A DNA stretch of 64,000 nucleotides from Halichoerus grypus (Eukaryota > Chordata > Mammalia > Carnivora > Phocidae), in the NCBI RefSeq assembly GCF_964656455.1, contig NC_135726.1, forward strand, positions 30,843,930 through 30,907,929, written 5' to 3'. Position numbers and translations under genes: made by a program. The notes under the pieces are model-generated. The model had not been told where the DNA came from. It saw only the letters and a list, made by a program, of their open reading frames with translations, and did no database searches. Positions 1 through 10,937 of the stretch are shown here, in pieces. How positions within the stretch are numbered: the stretch's first letter is position 1; each line of letters begins with the position of its first letter.

Positions 1-650
1 CATGGCTGTTCTTACCAGTTGACTCATTAGCCAAGTCTTCTTACTCTTCCCAACCGCTCTCCATCTATGAGATGTGAATCTGTCCTCTTGTTTATGGAGT
101 AGCACAGTCAGGAGCTCATGACAGAGAGAGAGGGAGAGGGGAGCCGTGTTGGTGGAAGGCAGGAGGGAAGTAGGGTTTGAGGGGACAAGGCAAGTGTGGC
201 TTCGTGAGATGGCTTTATCCCATAGACATGCTTTCTGACTCCAAGACGTGGCCCATTTCATCAAAAGCCAAAGTAGCATCCTAATCTAGTTCATTGCGAG
301 TTTGAACTGAAATCTTAAAGAAGTGTGTGTGTGTTACAGGGGTGTCTGTGCCAAAGGGTGAATGACATGGTGTTCAAGTGGGAGAAAAGTAGAGTAGTTG
401 ATCAGAATGTGTACGTTGGGGCAGAGAGAGTATGGGGCTTTTCGGCAAGGTAATGGCTAGGCAGGGGGCTCTTAGTGATCCTTCTTTGCTCAACTCCTGT
501 ATCCTAGTTTGTACACTACTGACGAAGACGCTGCTAGTTCTCCAGCCACCCCCCCTTCCTTACAAAACACGTGGCATTTTTCCAGACCCTTGGTGTGCCC
601 CGTTGTAATTATTCACTGTATCAGACTGCTAGCTGCCTGAGGTGAGCATG
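1..650. other. Unannotated non-coding stretch
   Basis: No repeat family, gene or RNA is recognised. A purine-rich GA run lies near 123-140. Open frames here are short and unconvincing. Confidence 0.5.
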
Positions 651-654
651 TTAC

Positions 655-930
655 TCAGTGGTGGCCAATGAAACATAAACCAAGAAGTTTGTGGGAAGCT
701 TTTTCTTTCTTGATAGCGATATGGTCCTTCTAGCTTCTCTTTTCTTCTTCCTGCCTAGAATAGTGTTGAGGTTGAGCTGTGGGGATATCGTCACCATGAG
801 GTGATAGGCACAGGGGCAGATGCCTCCTAAGAGAGGGCAAAGGATCTAAAAGGAAAGATCCTGGGCCACCATCCTGACCCACTCATAGCTCTGAGGCGCA
901 GTGTTCAGTTATTTGAACTAAATGCATTCC
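655..930 (+). mobile_element. Possible old LTR fragment (MaLR-like)
   Basis: The order of short matches (GTGGCCAATGAAACATAA, then CTTCCTGCCT, then GGGCCACCATCCTGACC) follows that of ancient ERVL-MaLR type LTRs as I remember them. Divergence is high and neither end is defined, so this is a weak call. Confidence 0.35.
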
Positions 931-1824
931 TAACTGAGACAATTGATAGCATCAAGCCATAACTGCATTCATTAGGGTAAGAAAAGCTGTTGTCAACAAC
1001 TGCCAAACATCAGTGCATTTCCGAGTAAAAGCTATTTCTCACTCGCATCAAGTCCCACACTGGGGTTCTCGGTCAGCAGAGAGCTCTTCTCCAGAAACAG
1101 TGATGTGGGGATACTGTCTCTTCCTGTCTGGTGGCTCTGCATCTTCGACACGTGGCTTTCAAAATCACCCGGTTTGTGGGCTCCAGCTCGCAGAGTGGGA
1201 GGAGGGAGAGTATTGTGGGGTGAGGTGGGGCACTGGGAGGGGGTGTACCAGTCCTGAGAGTGGCACTTGTTACCTCTTCCTTCTTCCCATGGACCAGCCT
1301 TGGTCTTCCGTCACCAGTAACTACACTTGAGGCTGGTGACGCAGTCCGGCGGTGTGCCCAGGAGGGAGAGAAGATGGGTTTCCTGACAAACTAGTTGGCC
1401 TGTGGGGCAACCACCAAAACTACACCTAGTCTGTCATCGCTTCATTGCTGGGGTGTTGCCTTGGAGTCCTGAGGGACGAGTTGGCACCTCATTTTTCATC
1501 ATGGTGATTTACAGTCCTACTGGTCTTTCTTCGGTATTCAGATGATGGGATATGAGTCTAGATAAGTAACCAGGCCTGTGGCTTTTCTTCAGCTGATGAG
1601 GAAGGAGAGAAGGTGGGGGAGGATGGCGGGGTCTGGATGCAGATATGAATTTCCCTGTTTGACTTAGGGTAAGCAGGATGTGGGGGAAGAGAGGAATAAA
1701 AATTATTTAAATTTCTTAACTTTCAAAACCACAAACTGTATCTCATAAAATTACAAGTAGGATCTAAGCAACAACTATTTGGTTGGCCGGGGTTCTTCAC
1801 TAATCTTCTTTCTAGAAAGGGGGT
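931..1824. other. Unannotated non-coding stretch
   Basis: No repeat or gene recognised. A G-rich patch lies at about 1190-1250. A 105-codon open frame at 1013-1330 has no recognisable domain and looks random. Confidence 0.5.
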
Positions 1825-2056
1825 GGGGTGTAGTGGTTAGAAACTCAGCCTTGGGCTTGAATCCTGGCTCTACCACTTAGTTGTTTGGAGACTTGGGGCA
1901 AATTTCTTAGTCACTCTGAACCTCAGTTTCTTTATCTGTGCAAAGGAGTTGGTAAAGCAATTGCCTCATAAGGATGTCGAGGACACCGAACAAGAGGAAA
2001 GATATAAAGCTCTCAGTATAGTGAGCAGTCCATAGACATCAGCTAAGGATGATGAT
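1825..2056 (+). repeat. MIR SINE
   Basis: An ancient tRNA-derived MIR in sense orientation. Landmarks in order are TAGTGGTTAGAAACTCAG, GAATCCTGGCTCTACCACTT (core), then CTCAGTTTCTTTATCTGTG, and a decayed tail. No coding role. Confidence 0.85.
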
Positions 2057-2127
2057 TTGGAATGAATTAAACACTTGATTTAGTTCGGGAAGCACTTACA
2101 GGCCAAAAGTCAACTTAGCACTTTCTT

Positions 2128-2324
2128 TCTTTCTTTTTTTTTTTAAGATTTTATTTATTTTTTTATTTATTTGACAGAGAGAGAGCACAAGCAGGGGCAG
2201 AGGGAGAGGGAAAAGCAGGCTCCCCACTGAGCAGAGAGCCCAGTGCAGGGCTCGCGATCCCAGGATCCTGGGATCATGACCTGAGCTGAAGGCAGACGCT
2301 TAACGACTGAGCCACCCAGGCACC
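2128..2324 (-). mobile_element. Carnivore SINE (CAN-SINE), antisense
   Basis: The copy reads in reverse: a T-rich tail at 2128-2160, then GACAGAGAGAGAGCACAAGC, and it ends at the 5' head (GCCACCCAGGCACC). It is flanked by a perfect 17-bp target-site duplication, CAACTTAGCACTTTCTT, at 2111-2127 and 2325-2341. It is a typical L1-mobilised insertion and lies against the 3' end of the old L1 that follows. Confidence 0.95.
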
Positions 2325-2340
2325 CAACTTAGCACTTTCT

Positions 2341-2870
2341 TGTTTTAAATTTTCTTTTATTGTGATAAGAACACTCAACATGAGCTCTACCCTCTGAACT
2401 AATTTCTAAGTGCATGATATTGTCAATTCTAGGCACAGTGTGGTACAGCAGCTCTCGAGAGCTTATTCATCCTGGGTGATGGAAACTCTATGCCCATTGA
2501 TTAGTATCTCTCCATTTCTCCCACCCCCCCAGCTCCTGGCAACCATCATCCCACTCTTAGAGTCTATGAATTTGACTATTTTGGATACCTCGTATAGAAT
2601 CATGTAGTATTTGCCCTTCTGTGACTGGCTCATTCCGCTAGGATGAGCCTCCCCATGCTGTTGCAGATGCAGATTTTCCTTCTTTTTTAAAGCTTCATTG
2701 TATTCCATTGTACGTATAGTCCACATTTCCTTTATCCACTCCTCTGTTGATGGACATTTAGATTATGTCCATATATTGGCTAATGCGAATAATACTGCAA
2801 TGAACATGGGAATGCTAGTGTCTCTTGTAGATCCGATTTCAGTTCTTTTGGGTAAATGCTCAGAAGTTGC
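2341..2870 (-). mobile_element. L1 3' segment (3' UTR and end of ORF2), antisense
   Basis: Reading the minus strand, this is the L1 ORF2 C-terminus followed by the 3' UTR. On the plus strand the landmarks are TGATGGACATTTAGATTATG and AATACTGCAATGAACATGGG, both classic L1 ORF2 reverse-complement words. It joins at about 2870 to a second L1 segment in the opposite orientation. Many substitutions make it an old, dead mammalian L1. Confidence 0.85.
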
Positions 2871-3369
2871 AATTCAAAGGCTTTTGCACAGCAAAGGAAA
2901 CTGTCAATGGAGTAAAAAAGGCAAACCATCTATCTGACAACGGGTAAATCTCCAAAAACAATATAAGGAACTCCTCCTACTTGATAGCAAGAAACAAAAT
3001 AAAAAAACAATGAATACCTACATTAAAAAGTGGACTAAAGACTTGAATAGACATTTTCTCAAAAAGACCTGCAGTTGGCCAGCAAGTATATGAAAAAATC
3101 CCCAATGTCCCTAATCATCCAAGGAATGCAGATCGAAACTACAGTGAAATATCACCTTATGCTTGTCAGAATGGCTATTATCAAAAACAAAAACAAAAGA
3201 AACCAAAGACAAGTGTTGATGAATGTGGAGAAATTGGAACCCTTACGTGCTATTGGAGGGAATGCAAAATGGTGCAGTCGCTCTGGAAAACAGTACAGAG
3301 GTTCCTCAAAAAATTAAAAATAGAACTACCCTATGATCCAACAATCCTACTTCTGGTATTTAACCAAAA
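2871..3369 (+). mobile_element. L1 ORF2 segment, inverted half of the same insertion
   Basis: This is sense L1 ORF2 sequence. It begins near CTTTTGCACAGCAAAGGAAA and ends in the segment encoding a decayed 'LLLVFNQ', where ORF2 normally reads like LLGIYPK. The frame at 3075-3317 reads YMKKSPMSLII and VRMAIIKNKNK, matching the region before the ORF2 C-terminus. It stops where the minus-strand segment (2341-2870) begins in L1 coordinates, so the two form one 5'-inverted L1. Confidence 0.85.
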
Positions 3370-3423
3370 CTATTATTATTATTAAAGAATAATGGTTCAT
3401 CAGCTTGGAGTGTCCGAAGAAAG

Positions 3424-3438
3424 CCTCTAGATGGTGCT
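3424..3438 (+). promoter_or_regulatory. Possible CTCF-type motif
   Basis: CCTCTAGATGGTGCT fits the CTCF core CCACYAGRKGGCRSY at 13 of 15 positions by eye. Such matches occur by chance at this rate, so occupancy is unknown. Confidence 0.25.
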
Positions 3439-3910
3439 GAAGCAGAGAATCAGCTTGGTACCCAATCTGAGAAGCTCAGACATACTATTGCTTATCATTT
3501 CTCCCAAGCCAGGAACCTCATAAGTCAAAACCATAGTTGTGTTGGATGAAGTCATCTGGAAAACTCCCCTCTCTACCTCTGTGAGCCCCTGTGTCTTTCG
3601 AGTGGGAATTGTTGGCCATTCTTTGGTTGTTCCCTAAAACACTATCGACCTCCAACCTCATTTAAATCCAATGAGACAGTGTATGTACGCACAGTATTGC
3701 TTAATACACATTAAGTGATCAGTAAGTACAAATTTCCCTTTATTTTCTCTAACAGGCAAAGAGTCTTTCCCTCTATTTCTTTCCTATTCAGCATGGTCAG
3801 TGGGCAGCAAACTTTGAAAAATCTATGTATTTGCTTAGTAAAAGTTTGAGGTAAGCAAAGTTTGCCTGATCTATTGATCTGAAAGGCTGTTGGATGTGGA
3901 GACTTCAAAT
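3439..3910. other. Unannotated non-coding stretch
   Basis: AT-rich sequence after the L1 insertion. No repeat or gene recognised. Confidence 0.45.
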
Positions 3911-3914
3911 CTGA

Positions 3915-4090
3915 GCTCTGGACTCAGATAAGCTTGGGTTTGAAAACCCAGCTCATCCAGGAACTGTGTGATCTCCATCATGCTCTTTCCTGCCATTTGT
4001 CAAATAGGGGTGATGATACATCTCTTATTTGAGGGAATGAATGCAAAGTGCCTAGCACACAATAGACATCCAACACATGTTGCTTCCTTT
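3915..4090 (+). repeat. MIR SINE
   Basis: Sense MIR with degraded core. Visible landmarks are GGACTCAGATAAGCTTGGGT, CCATTTGTCAAATAGGGGTG and CCTAGCACACAATAGACATC. Confidence 0.75.
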
Positions 4091-5290
4091 CTCCTTATTC
4101 AGAAAATACCTGTTTAACCCCCAACTTCTCCCTGTGTTGCACTTTTCAGCATGATTCTTCCCTAATTCCTGGCTTTGGTTAGGGGCATCAATAGGATGCT
4201 TTGGCTTCCGTCAATACCAATCTTCCCTGCTCTTTTTTTCTTAAGACACTTTCTTCTCTTCTACATGTGATGGGTTAGTTGGATGAGCTAAACACAGCCA
4301 GGGTGAGCTAGCCAACTAAGCTCCCTAAGCTAGTCAGGAGTGGTGAGAGGCTAACCTGACTGTGAGTTCTCTCTGACCAGCTGAGTTATCTGAGACAAGG
4401 TGTCTCTGAGCACCAGCTCCTTGTCTACCATATAAAAAGGTGGACTGAATCATCTCCACTGGGCCTTTTTGCCCTTAGTCTGTGCTCCTCATGAGTGCAA
4501 ACATGGCTACTGTGGGCAGCAAGAGAGGCCATGAGACCATGTGTCCTTCCTAGACGTGGGAGTGGGCCTTGGTTACCCTCCTACTTATGTATTTGACGAT
4601 TTTCTCAATCTTCAATCTTCATGGGAGGGAAGCTGGTCAGGTTTGATGGATGAAGACAGAAATCGTCTGAATTGCAAAGTCAGTCCTGAAGGGCAGTGTG
4701 GGACTGAGAAACATGAATGTCTTGGGAAAGCTGATAGTTTGGTGCCTCTTTAAACATGATCCTGACAAAGTCATATATGCAGTGCATGTGTGAGAACTTG
4801 ATTTATTCAAAACTAAAGAACAATTAATTACAAGTATAATATTCATATACCTCAACCTTCATGTTCAGATGAGGGACCTATTAAGATCCTAAAGATGATA
4901 TTTCTTTAAAATATGTGTTCATTAAAAATACAGATAAGCATGAAGAAAAACATAAAAAACTTGTTCACAATTTTACTCCCCACATAAATTCTGATGATCC
5001 AAAAAGCAGATACAGTTAGCAATTGTAAACAGGTCAGAAAGGAACGTAATGAAAAGGGAAATCCCTTCCCCAGTCCCTTTTTACTACTGCTAGCAGTTTG
5101 CTCTGATTCTTCTGGAAACATTTTATGTATTTGCCGGTACACATGTGTGTGCATGCACACACACACATTAATTGCAGGAAAGGACTTTAACCAATTTTCA
5201 CTTCCACTGAATATAATCTTATGTTTCAACTTTTCCTTTTACATTTTTTTTGTTCCTCAAAACAGTATAATGTTGGTCGCTTAAAGCCAC
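4091..5290. other. Unannotated stretch with a short CA/TG tract
   Basis: No gene or firm repeat. A possible stem lies at 4273-4318 (TTAGTTGG against CCAACTAA). A short alternating tract (ACATGTGTGTGCATGCACAC) begins at about 5140. The AT-rich part around 4900-5250 may be a very old interspersed repeat but was not assigned. Confidence 0.4.
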
Positions 5291-6833
5291 CAACGTAAAG
5301 TGATTTATGCGGGTGTACTTGCTGAGTTTTGTTCAAGCTGCCTGTAAAGTTTCTTTATCTAGCCTTTATGGTGGTGAAATTTTTTTAGTATTCCTTGTCC
5401 TCTCTTAAGTTCTCTTTTGCAATTTTCTAAATCAGACGTCTTCTTGGGAGGCATATTAAAAGGGTTTAAAATTTGGATAATAAAATAAATTGCTCATTTC
5501 CTGTAAACAGCATTCCAGCATGCATTATTCAGCTTCAGAATTACCGTGATTGGAACTGCTGACTCCAGGCAGCTATGGCTTCTCCGCTCTTGGGCTTGGT
5601 GACATGGTAGTTTTATTTTAGGGGGGAAAAGTGGTCTTTTCAGAGAGGATTTTTGTTTGTTTTATGTTGTTGTAATCCCCAACTATGGGAACTGTCCTGT
5701 TTTGTGAGACCAATTTATGTTTTGTCAGTTCCGTAAGGAGTCGTTTGTGGAACCTTGAATTCACTGGAAACCACGCTGGCAATCAGTATACATGGTGTTT
5801 TCCAGCCCTTGCAGAAAGCCAGCTACAGCAACTGCATTGTTGACCCGACCTTAATCAGAGTCTCCTTAAGAACAGGGGTAACTGATGCATTTTTCTTCGA
5901 TGCTGTAGGGCGGGGTTTGAGTAGGATTTAGAAGTTCGTGGAAGCTTCCAGATTGCTCTGGAACAGAACAGAAGAGGATATACATGTTCTCCACTCGGGC
6001 AGCAACGTTAGCAGGGTCTGCACCCAGATCATCTCAAAGACCAGTGCAGCTGATGCTGAGCTTCTGCTCTCGTAATCAGGACTGCAGTGTGACAGTGATT
6101 CTCACACCTGTCACCTTTGAACCATCTCTGATCACCCTGAGATGTGTCCTCTCAGGAGGGGGATGGGAGAAGAGAACTGTCCTTTTAACTTTGAGGAACG
6201 CTAGAGACCCAAACCGTGTTACGTAAAATTACGCATCAGTTCATAAAATTGTCAGAAGTGACCAGCACCATGTGAATTTTCTGAAATGGGCACTCCGATG
6301 GGGCGCAAGGAACAGGTAATGAAGGGACTTTCCAGAGATGATTAACAAGGGCCTCCACTTTTTATTAGACTTCATTTTGCTAATCCCCAAAATTAAGGAA
6401 TTCCAGGTGTATGGAGCCAAGTATGCAAATGATTTCCTTCCGCCTAGCTGCTGATTTCATAAAAGGTTCTCAAACAGAGAAATAAAACACACAGAATGGG
6501 AAAGCTTTATGGCACAGTCGAGAATATTGTGCCTTTAAATAGTTCAGACAAGCAGTGCGTGCTGTAAATTTGCCACAGAGACAAATTTGTGCAAAGCTAT
6601 AAAAAGAGCAAAAGTGAAGCTGAAAGAAGGCTGGGGTGGGGAGGGGGCGGGGAGAACTCTCGAGGCCTCATGGTGGCCAAGGCCGTGTTGATTCAGCTGA
6701 GGTGGCCTCCGGGGGAGTGCCAGTGGGGAGCATGCTACACAAAGTGGGCTCGTCAGACACAGAAACAGATGGGGGTGGAAAAATGGAGACGTTTTTCTTT
6801 AGCAGAGGCTGAAAGCGTTGCATTTTCCTGGTG
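5291..6833. other. Repeat-free AT-rich stretch, possible conserved non-coding DNA
   Basis: About 1.5 kb with no recognised transposon. AT-rich blocks at about 5460-5560 and 6360-6610 are rich in homeodomain-type TAAT/ATTA words. Absence of old MIR/L2 over this length is compatible with constraint but does not prove it. No exon is visible. Confidence 0.3.
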
Positions 6834-6841
6834 TTCTAGTT

Positions 6842-7146
6842 GTCAGGATTGGCCCACTACAGCCCGAGGGCCAAATCCAATCACTTACCTGTTTTCCCGT
6901 GGCCGAAGACTGTTAAGAATGGTTCTTGCATTTCAAGCAGGTGAAAACAAACAAACAAAGCATAATATTTCATGACATGTGAAAGTTCTGTGAAATTCAA
7001 ACTTCAGTGTCGGTAAATAAAATTTCATTGGAATGTTGTGGGTGTGATCTCTAGTTGCTTTATGTGACAATGAGAAAGTTGAGTTGTTGCAACAGAAACC
7101 ATAAGGCCTGCTAGCCTTTTGCAGAAAAAGTTGGAAGATCCACCGG
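6842..7146 (-). mobile_element. hAT-type non-autonomous DNA transposon (MER3/Charlie-like)
   Basis: Landmarks CAGCCCGAGGGCCAAATCC near the left end, GTTAAGAATGG, AAATTCAAACTTCAGTGTC, AATAAAATTTCATTGGAA, and GCAGAAAAAGTTGGAAGATC at the right end follow a known mammalian hAT-Charlie non-autonomous family. Strand is set from memory and may be arbitrary. TTCTAGTT at 6834-6841 and TTCTAGAT at 7147-7154 resemble the NTCTAGAN target preference of hAT elements. Confidence 0.65.
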
Positions 7147-7154
7147 TTCTAGAT

Positions 7155-7358
7155 CAATGGTTCTCAAAGCGTGGGCCCCAGACAGGCAGTATTACCATCA
7201 CCGGGGAGCATGTTAGAAATGCAGTGTCTCAGGTAACACCGAGATCTACTGAATCAGAAACTCCAGGGGTGGGGCCCAGAAATCTGTTTTAACAAGCTAT
7301 CCCCACTGCCCCCCGCCCCACCCTGATTCTGCTGCACACTCACGTTTGAGAACCACTT
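7155..7358 (+). mobile_element. MER5A-type hAT-Charlie MITE
   Basis: Complete short element with terminal inverted repeats CAATGGTTCTCAAA (7155-7168) and TTTGAGAACCACTT (7345-7358). The internal motif CTACTGAATCAGAAACTCCA is diagnostic of MER5. The left flank TTCTAGAT fits the NTCTAGAN target; the right flank TTCTGTAG is a decayed copy. It inserted directly at the edge of the preceding hAT element. Confidence 0.9.
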
Positions 7359-7589
7359 CTGTAGAGTACCTCTGCAGCAAGAGCCTCATGGGACACTGAA
7401 TGTCAAATCCCCACAAGAGTGGACGACAGGGGCTTTATGAATGTGGGGAACTGCAGGGATATTTATCACTACGGTGGGTGCCCCAGGCTGCCACCTGGCT
7501 GGCCTGCTCCGTAACGAGGGCTGGTTAAGCACAGCAGGTGGACCAGATACTGTTGGAGGGCCAGCAGTTCCCCACACAGAAGCAGCAGG

Positions 7590-7705
7590 TACTACTGTTC
7601 TTTCCCATTTTACAGATGGGACAATAAATAACTTGGCCAAAGTCACAAAGTGGAAGAGACAGCCTTCACATATGGGGTCCGTGTGACCTCAATGTTTGAG
7701 TTCCT
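7590..7705 (-). repeat. MIR fragment, antisense
   Basis: CCCATTTTACAGATGGGACA followed by CTTGGCCAAAGTCACAAAGT is the reverse complement of the MIR core. Confidence 0.75.
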
Positions 7706-8673
7706 TCCCCTGTCCCCTGGAAACTTTGGATGAAACGTATTTACAGATTCTGTAGGGACTCACCTTGTTTCAGGCTCCAAGGAATTACTTGGAGCTGGTG
7801 CCTTGGATTTTGGAGTTCACACCCTGCTAAGCATGGTATCTGCTCTCAGAGCTAGCATCAGAGAGAGAATCATTTTGCAAAATGCAGGGAAATCAGCAGT
7901 CTCTTTGGGAAAATGTCTGGTTATTCACAGTATTTATATGTGTAGAGCACAGAATATTCTATTGTGAAAATATCGAGATAACAACTACTTGGGGAGCATT
8001 TTCAGTGAAATATTTACTTGGGAGAACAGGAAACATGTCTAACGATAAAAAAATGTAGGCACATCTGGGTGAACATTATTTAGCTGCAAGTGTTTGCTCA
8101 GATATTTTTAATATACATTTATGCACTTTAAATTTATTTTATTGGGTGAAATAAGGACTTTGGGGAGAAGAGCTGGGGCATAGATTTTTAAATGTTCTGG
8201 GCAAATGAATACAGCCTCTGGTACACGATGATGCTCCCAGCTGCTTTTGTTTGACAGATTATCCTGATGTCCTTCGTTTTATTGTAGTGCTAAAGTAATG
8301 GGTCTGCCTGGAACAGTTTGCTGACAGATGAGAGCCTTGGTCTGTCACTGAAATCCCAAGAATTTAAAGGGAAATACATAGCAATTCACCTGGGCTCCCA
8401 CTTATTACCTGCAGTAAAGGGGGCACACATGGGGATTGACTGGCATTTATTTTAACTTTCAAAGAAGAGATTTCATCTATATTTCTGCAGAGACTGAAGG
8501 TGCAGAGAAGGCAGGTGAATGTCTGCAGACATCTCCCTGGCACATTAATCAGATTTCCTGCTTTTCTAGCAAAAAATCACTTTCCTGAGACAAGTTCTCT
8601 CACAGCTCACATGTGGGATATTTGTAGAGAAGACGTGAGGCAGAGGACCTGGATGGAGAATCTTCCCCTGAGA
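7706..8673. other. Unannotated AT-rich stretch
   Basis: No transposon or gene recognised. The part at about 7900-8460 is AT-rich and repeat-free, so it could be conserved non-coding DNA. Confidence 0.35.
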
Positions 8674-8975
8674 TTTTTTTTTTAACTTTTTATTCTGAAA
8701 GATTATAGACCTACAGGAAGTTGCAAAAATAGTACAGAATATTCCCATGTACTGTTCACCTAGCTTCCCCCAATGTTAACATCTTACATAACTATAATGC
8801 ATTATCACAGCCTGAAATTGATGTTGGTACAATACTAGTAACTGGAATACTGGCTTTAGTGAGTGTTACCAGTTTTTACATGAGCTCGTGTGATTGTGTG
8901 CGTGTGTGTGTGTATTGTTCTGTAAAATGTTATCACGTGTACAGATTACTTGCTGTGCTTTCAATCACTAAATAG
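8674..8975 (-). mobile_element. L1 3' UTR, antisense
   Basis: Starts with a T-run (the reversed A-tail) and runs through CCTACAGGAAGTTGCAAAAA, CTTCCCCCAATGTTAACATC and CTTACATAACTATAATGCA. This is the 3' UTR of an old L1M-type element. It contains a TG-rich patch at 8896-8914. Confidence 0.8.
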
Positions 8976-9159
8976 TAGCAACAATTGCAGTATTCTTTCT
9001 AACTTTTAAATGATTGGAATAATAAAATAACAAAATATTTTGTGTCCTTTATCTTGTCTTTACAACCATTCTGTCATTGGGGTGGGAGTGTACTCATATC
9101 ATGAGTGCTTGAGGCTTCGAGCGTCCTCTTGACTTTCCAGGAGAAGATGAAATGTGATC

Positions 9160-9505
9160 AAGAAGAAATAGGCCATTGAATCACTATGGTATACACAGTG
9201 GGTATTAACCAATGAATCTTGTTCTCCTCCATGGAAGGTTACGCTGCCCCTCCCTCGGGAAGTTAGGCATGGCCTGATGCCTTGCTTTGGCCTGTGACAT
9301 GGGAGCAGAAGCCTTCACCAAGTTCCTGATGCCCCTGCCACAGATATCATGGAGGTAAAGGTTCACATGGAGGTTTGTGAGACCAAAGCCACTTTGCATG
9401 GAGGATGACCCAATCCAGGAGTATAACCCAACCAGCAACAAACTTGCCTTGTGTGAAAAATAGACTTTGTTGTGTTAAGGTGCAGAGATTTTGGTGCCAT
9501 ACTTA
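9160..9505 (+). mobile_element. MaLR-type solo LTR, degraded
   Basis: Recognised from CCTCCCTCGGGAAGTTAGGC, CTTGCTTTGGCCTGTGACAT and the end region ATAGACTTTGTTGTGTTAAG ... GAGATTTTGGTGCC, the usual order in MLT1-like LTRs. Internal parts are missing or diverged. No internal retroviral sequence lies nearby. Confidence 0.6.
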
Positions 9506-9744
9506 TCTACCCTCGCCTTTCCTGCCTGATGCAGTCCTACAGCATGGTGCCATCTTGGGAGAAGAAGTGAGCTTGCTGGCTACTCTTCCCTGTGGTGTGG
9601 TCTTTCTAGGATGGTTTGTTCTGCTCTGGGAGAGACTACTCTTCCATAGCTGATGGGGTGAAATTGGTCTGGTGGTCCTTCCTGCTTGAGAAATGTCTTC
9701 TACCTCCCTTGGCCCCACCTTAGAAAGCCAAGCAGAACGGAGGT

Positions 9745-9830
9745 GAGGCCTCAGCACCTCCTCTGAATCAGAAGCTCTGGAAGTTGAGTCCAAGTGATTG
9801 GGATGTGATGATCCAAGTTGGAGATCCACT
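9745..9830 (+). repeat. Possible MER5-type fragment
   Basis: CTCTGAATCAGAAGCTCTGG followed by GTGATGATCCAAGTTGGAGA resembles the right half of MER5. It is short and diverged. Confidence 0.35.
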
Positions 9831-10887
9831 CGTCTCGATGCTCCTTCACTTCCCTTCACTGTGGCTTATTTACTGTTTTATGAATCCTTGAAAGCCTGGA
9901 AGTACTGGGACTCTGGCTCTCCACCAGTATGCATGGAATCTAGCATGACAAAGACAAAACATGCTGTGATCCACACCTGTGTAGGTGGTGGGATTTGTAG
10001 AACCCTCACTGATTTTAGGCGAAAGATTCAGGCTGAATGGGGCCTGAAGGCCTCTCTCTCATTACTGACAAGTTCTTCTATGGCTGTTTTCCTCTTTTGT
10101 CATCACATGCTCCAGCTCACATGTGATGGTTAGGATTCATGGTTGGCTGCCTTGCTGAGATTTTCCACCTTCATTCTCCCATACTCCTTGGCATGTAATT
10201 ATATTTCTATTTTGAAAGGGGAAGAAATGCTAATGGTGCAAGCATTATGGAAAGATTATTAGTTTCTACATGAGGTGCTCATGTGCCCTGGGTGATGATC
10301 CACCAAAGCCGCAATAGCTTTGGCTATGGTGCTAAACTTCATTCATGATATTGCAATCCTGTGCATGTGTTACTCCACTTGGATACCTAAAATACACATT
10401 AAGCCTGCCCTAGGTACAAAAGCGGGGTGCTCCACAGTGCTGTATATTTATCCACAGGCAGCAAGGAAAACCTTCTGAGCTGAACTGACCCCACCGAGCA
10501 TCACCGCAACCAAAGCAAGAGTCAGTACTTATAGCTTGGAATCTTATCTGGCCCAATGTGTAGACCAAGCTTCCTTTTAGGGGAAGATCTGGCTAGAGAA
10601 GCTAACTTCAGGTTCCAAATTGGAGGGCTAGTAGGGATGCCCTATGCAGAGGTGGAGAAGAGAGGCAGGTCTTGCAAAATGGAGCGTGGTGGTATCTAGA
10701 GCAACTGAGTCTTCCACCTCCTTGTGGGAAGTGGGAAGACAAAATGCCATGAGCTAAATTGTAGACCTTACAGTATCACATTTTGCTTGTATTAAAAAGG
10801 AAACATTCCAGATGAGTAGTGACATCATGCTGACATTTGGGTTACTGGCTTCTCCTGTGAGTGGCCCTCACCCTTGGGAAGATGGAG
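9831..10887. other. Unannotated non-coding stretch
   Basis: No repeat or gene recognised. A 111-codon frame at 9798-10133 has no domain that I know. Confidence 0.45.
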
Positions 10888-10937
10888 GGTGGAGAGTCTG
10901 TCAAAGATAAATGGCCAGGCCCAGCGAGTGGCACTGA
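10888..10937 (+). repeat. Left arm of a perfect 50-bp inverted repeat
   Basis: From GGTGGAGAGTCTGTC to GAGTGGCACTGA, the 50 bases are the exact reverse complement of 11723-11772. Outside the arms similarity falls off sharply, apart from a weak stretch left of 10888. The sequence matches no repeat family that I recognise. Confidence 0.9.
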
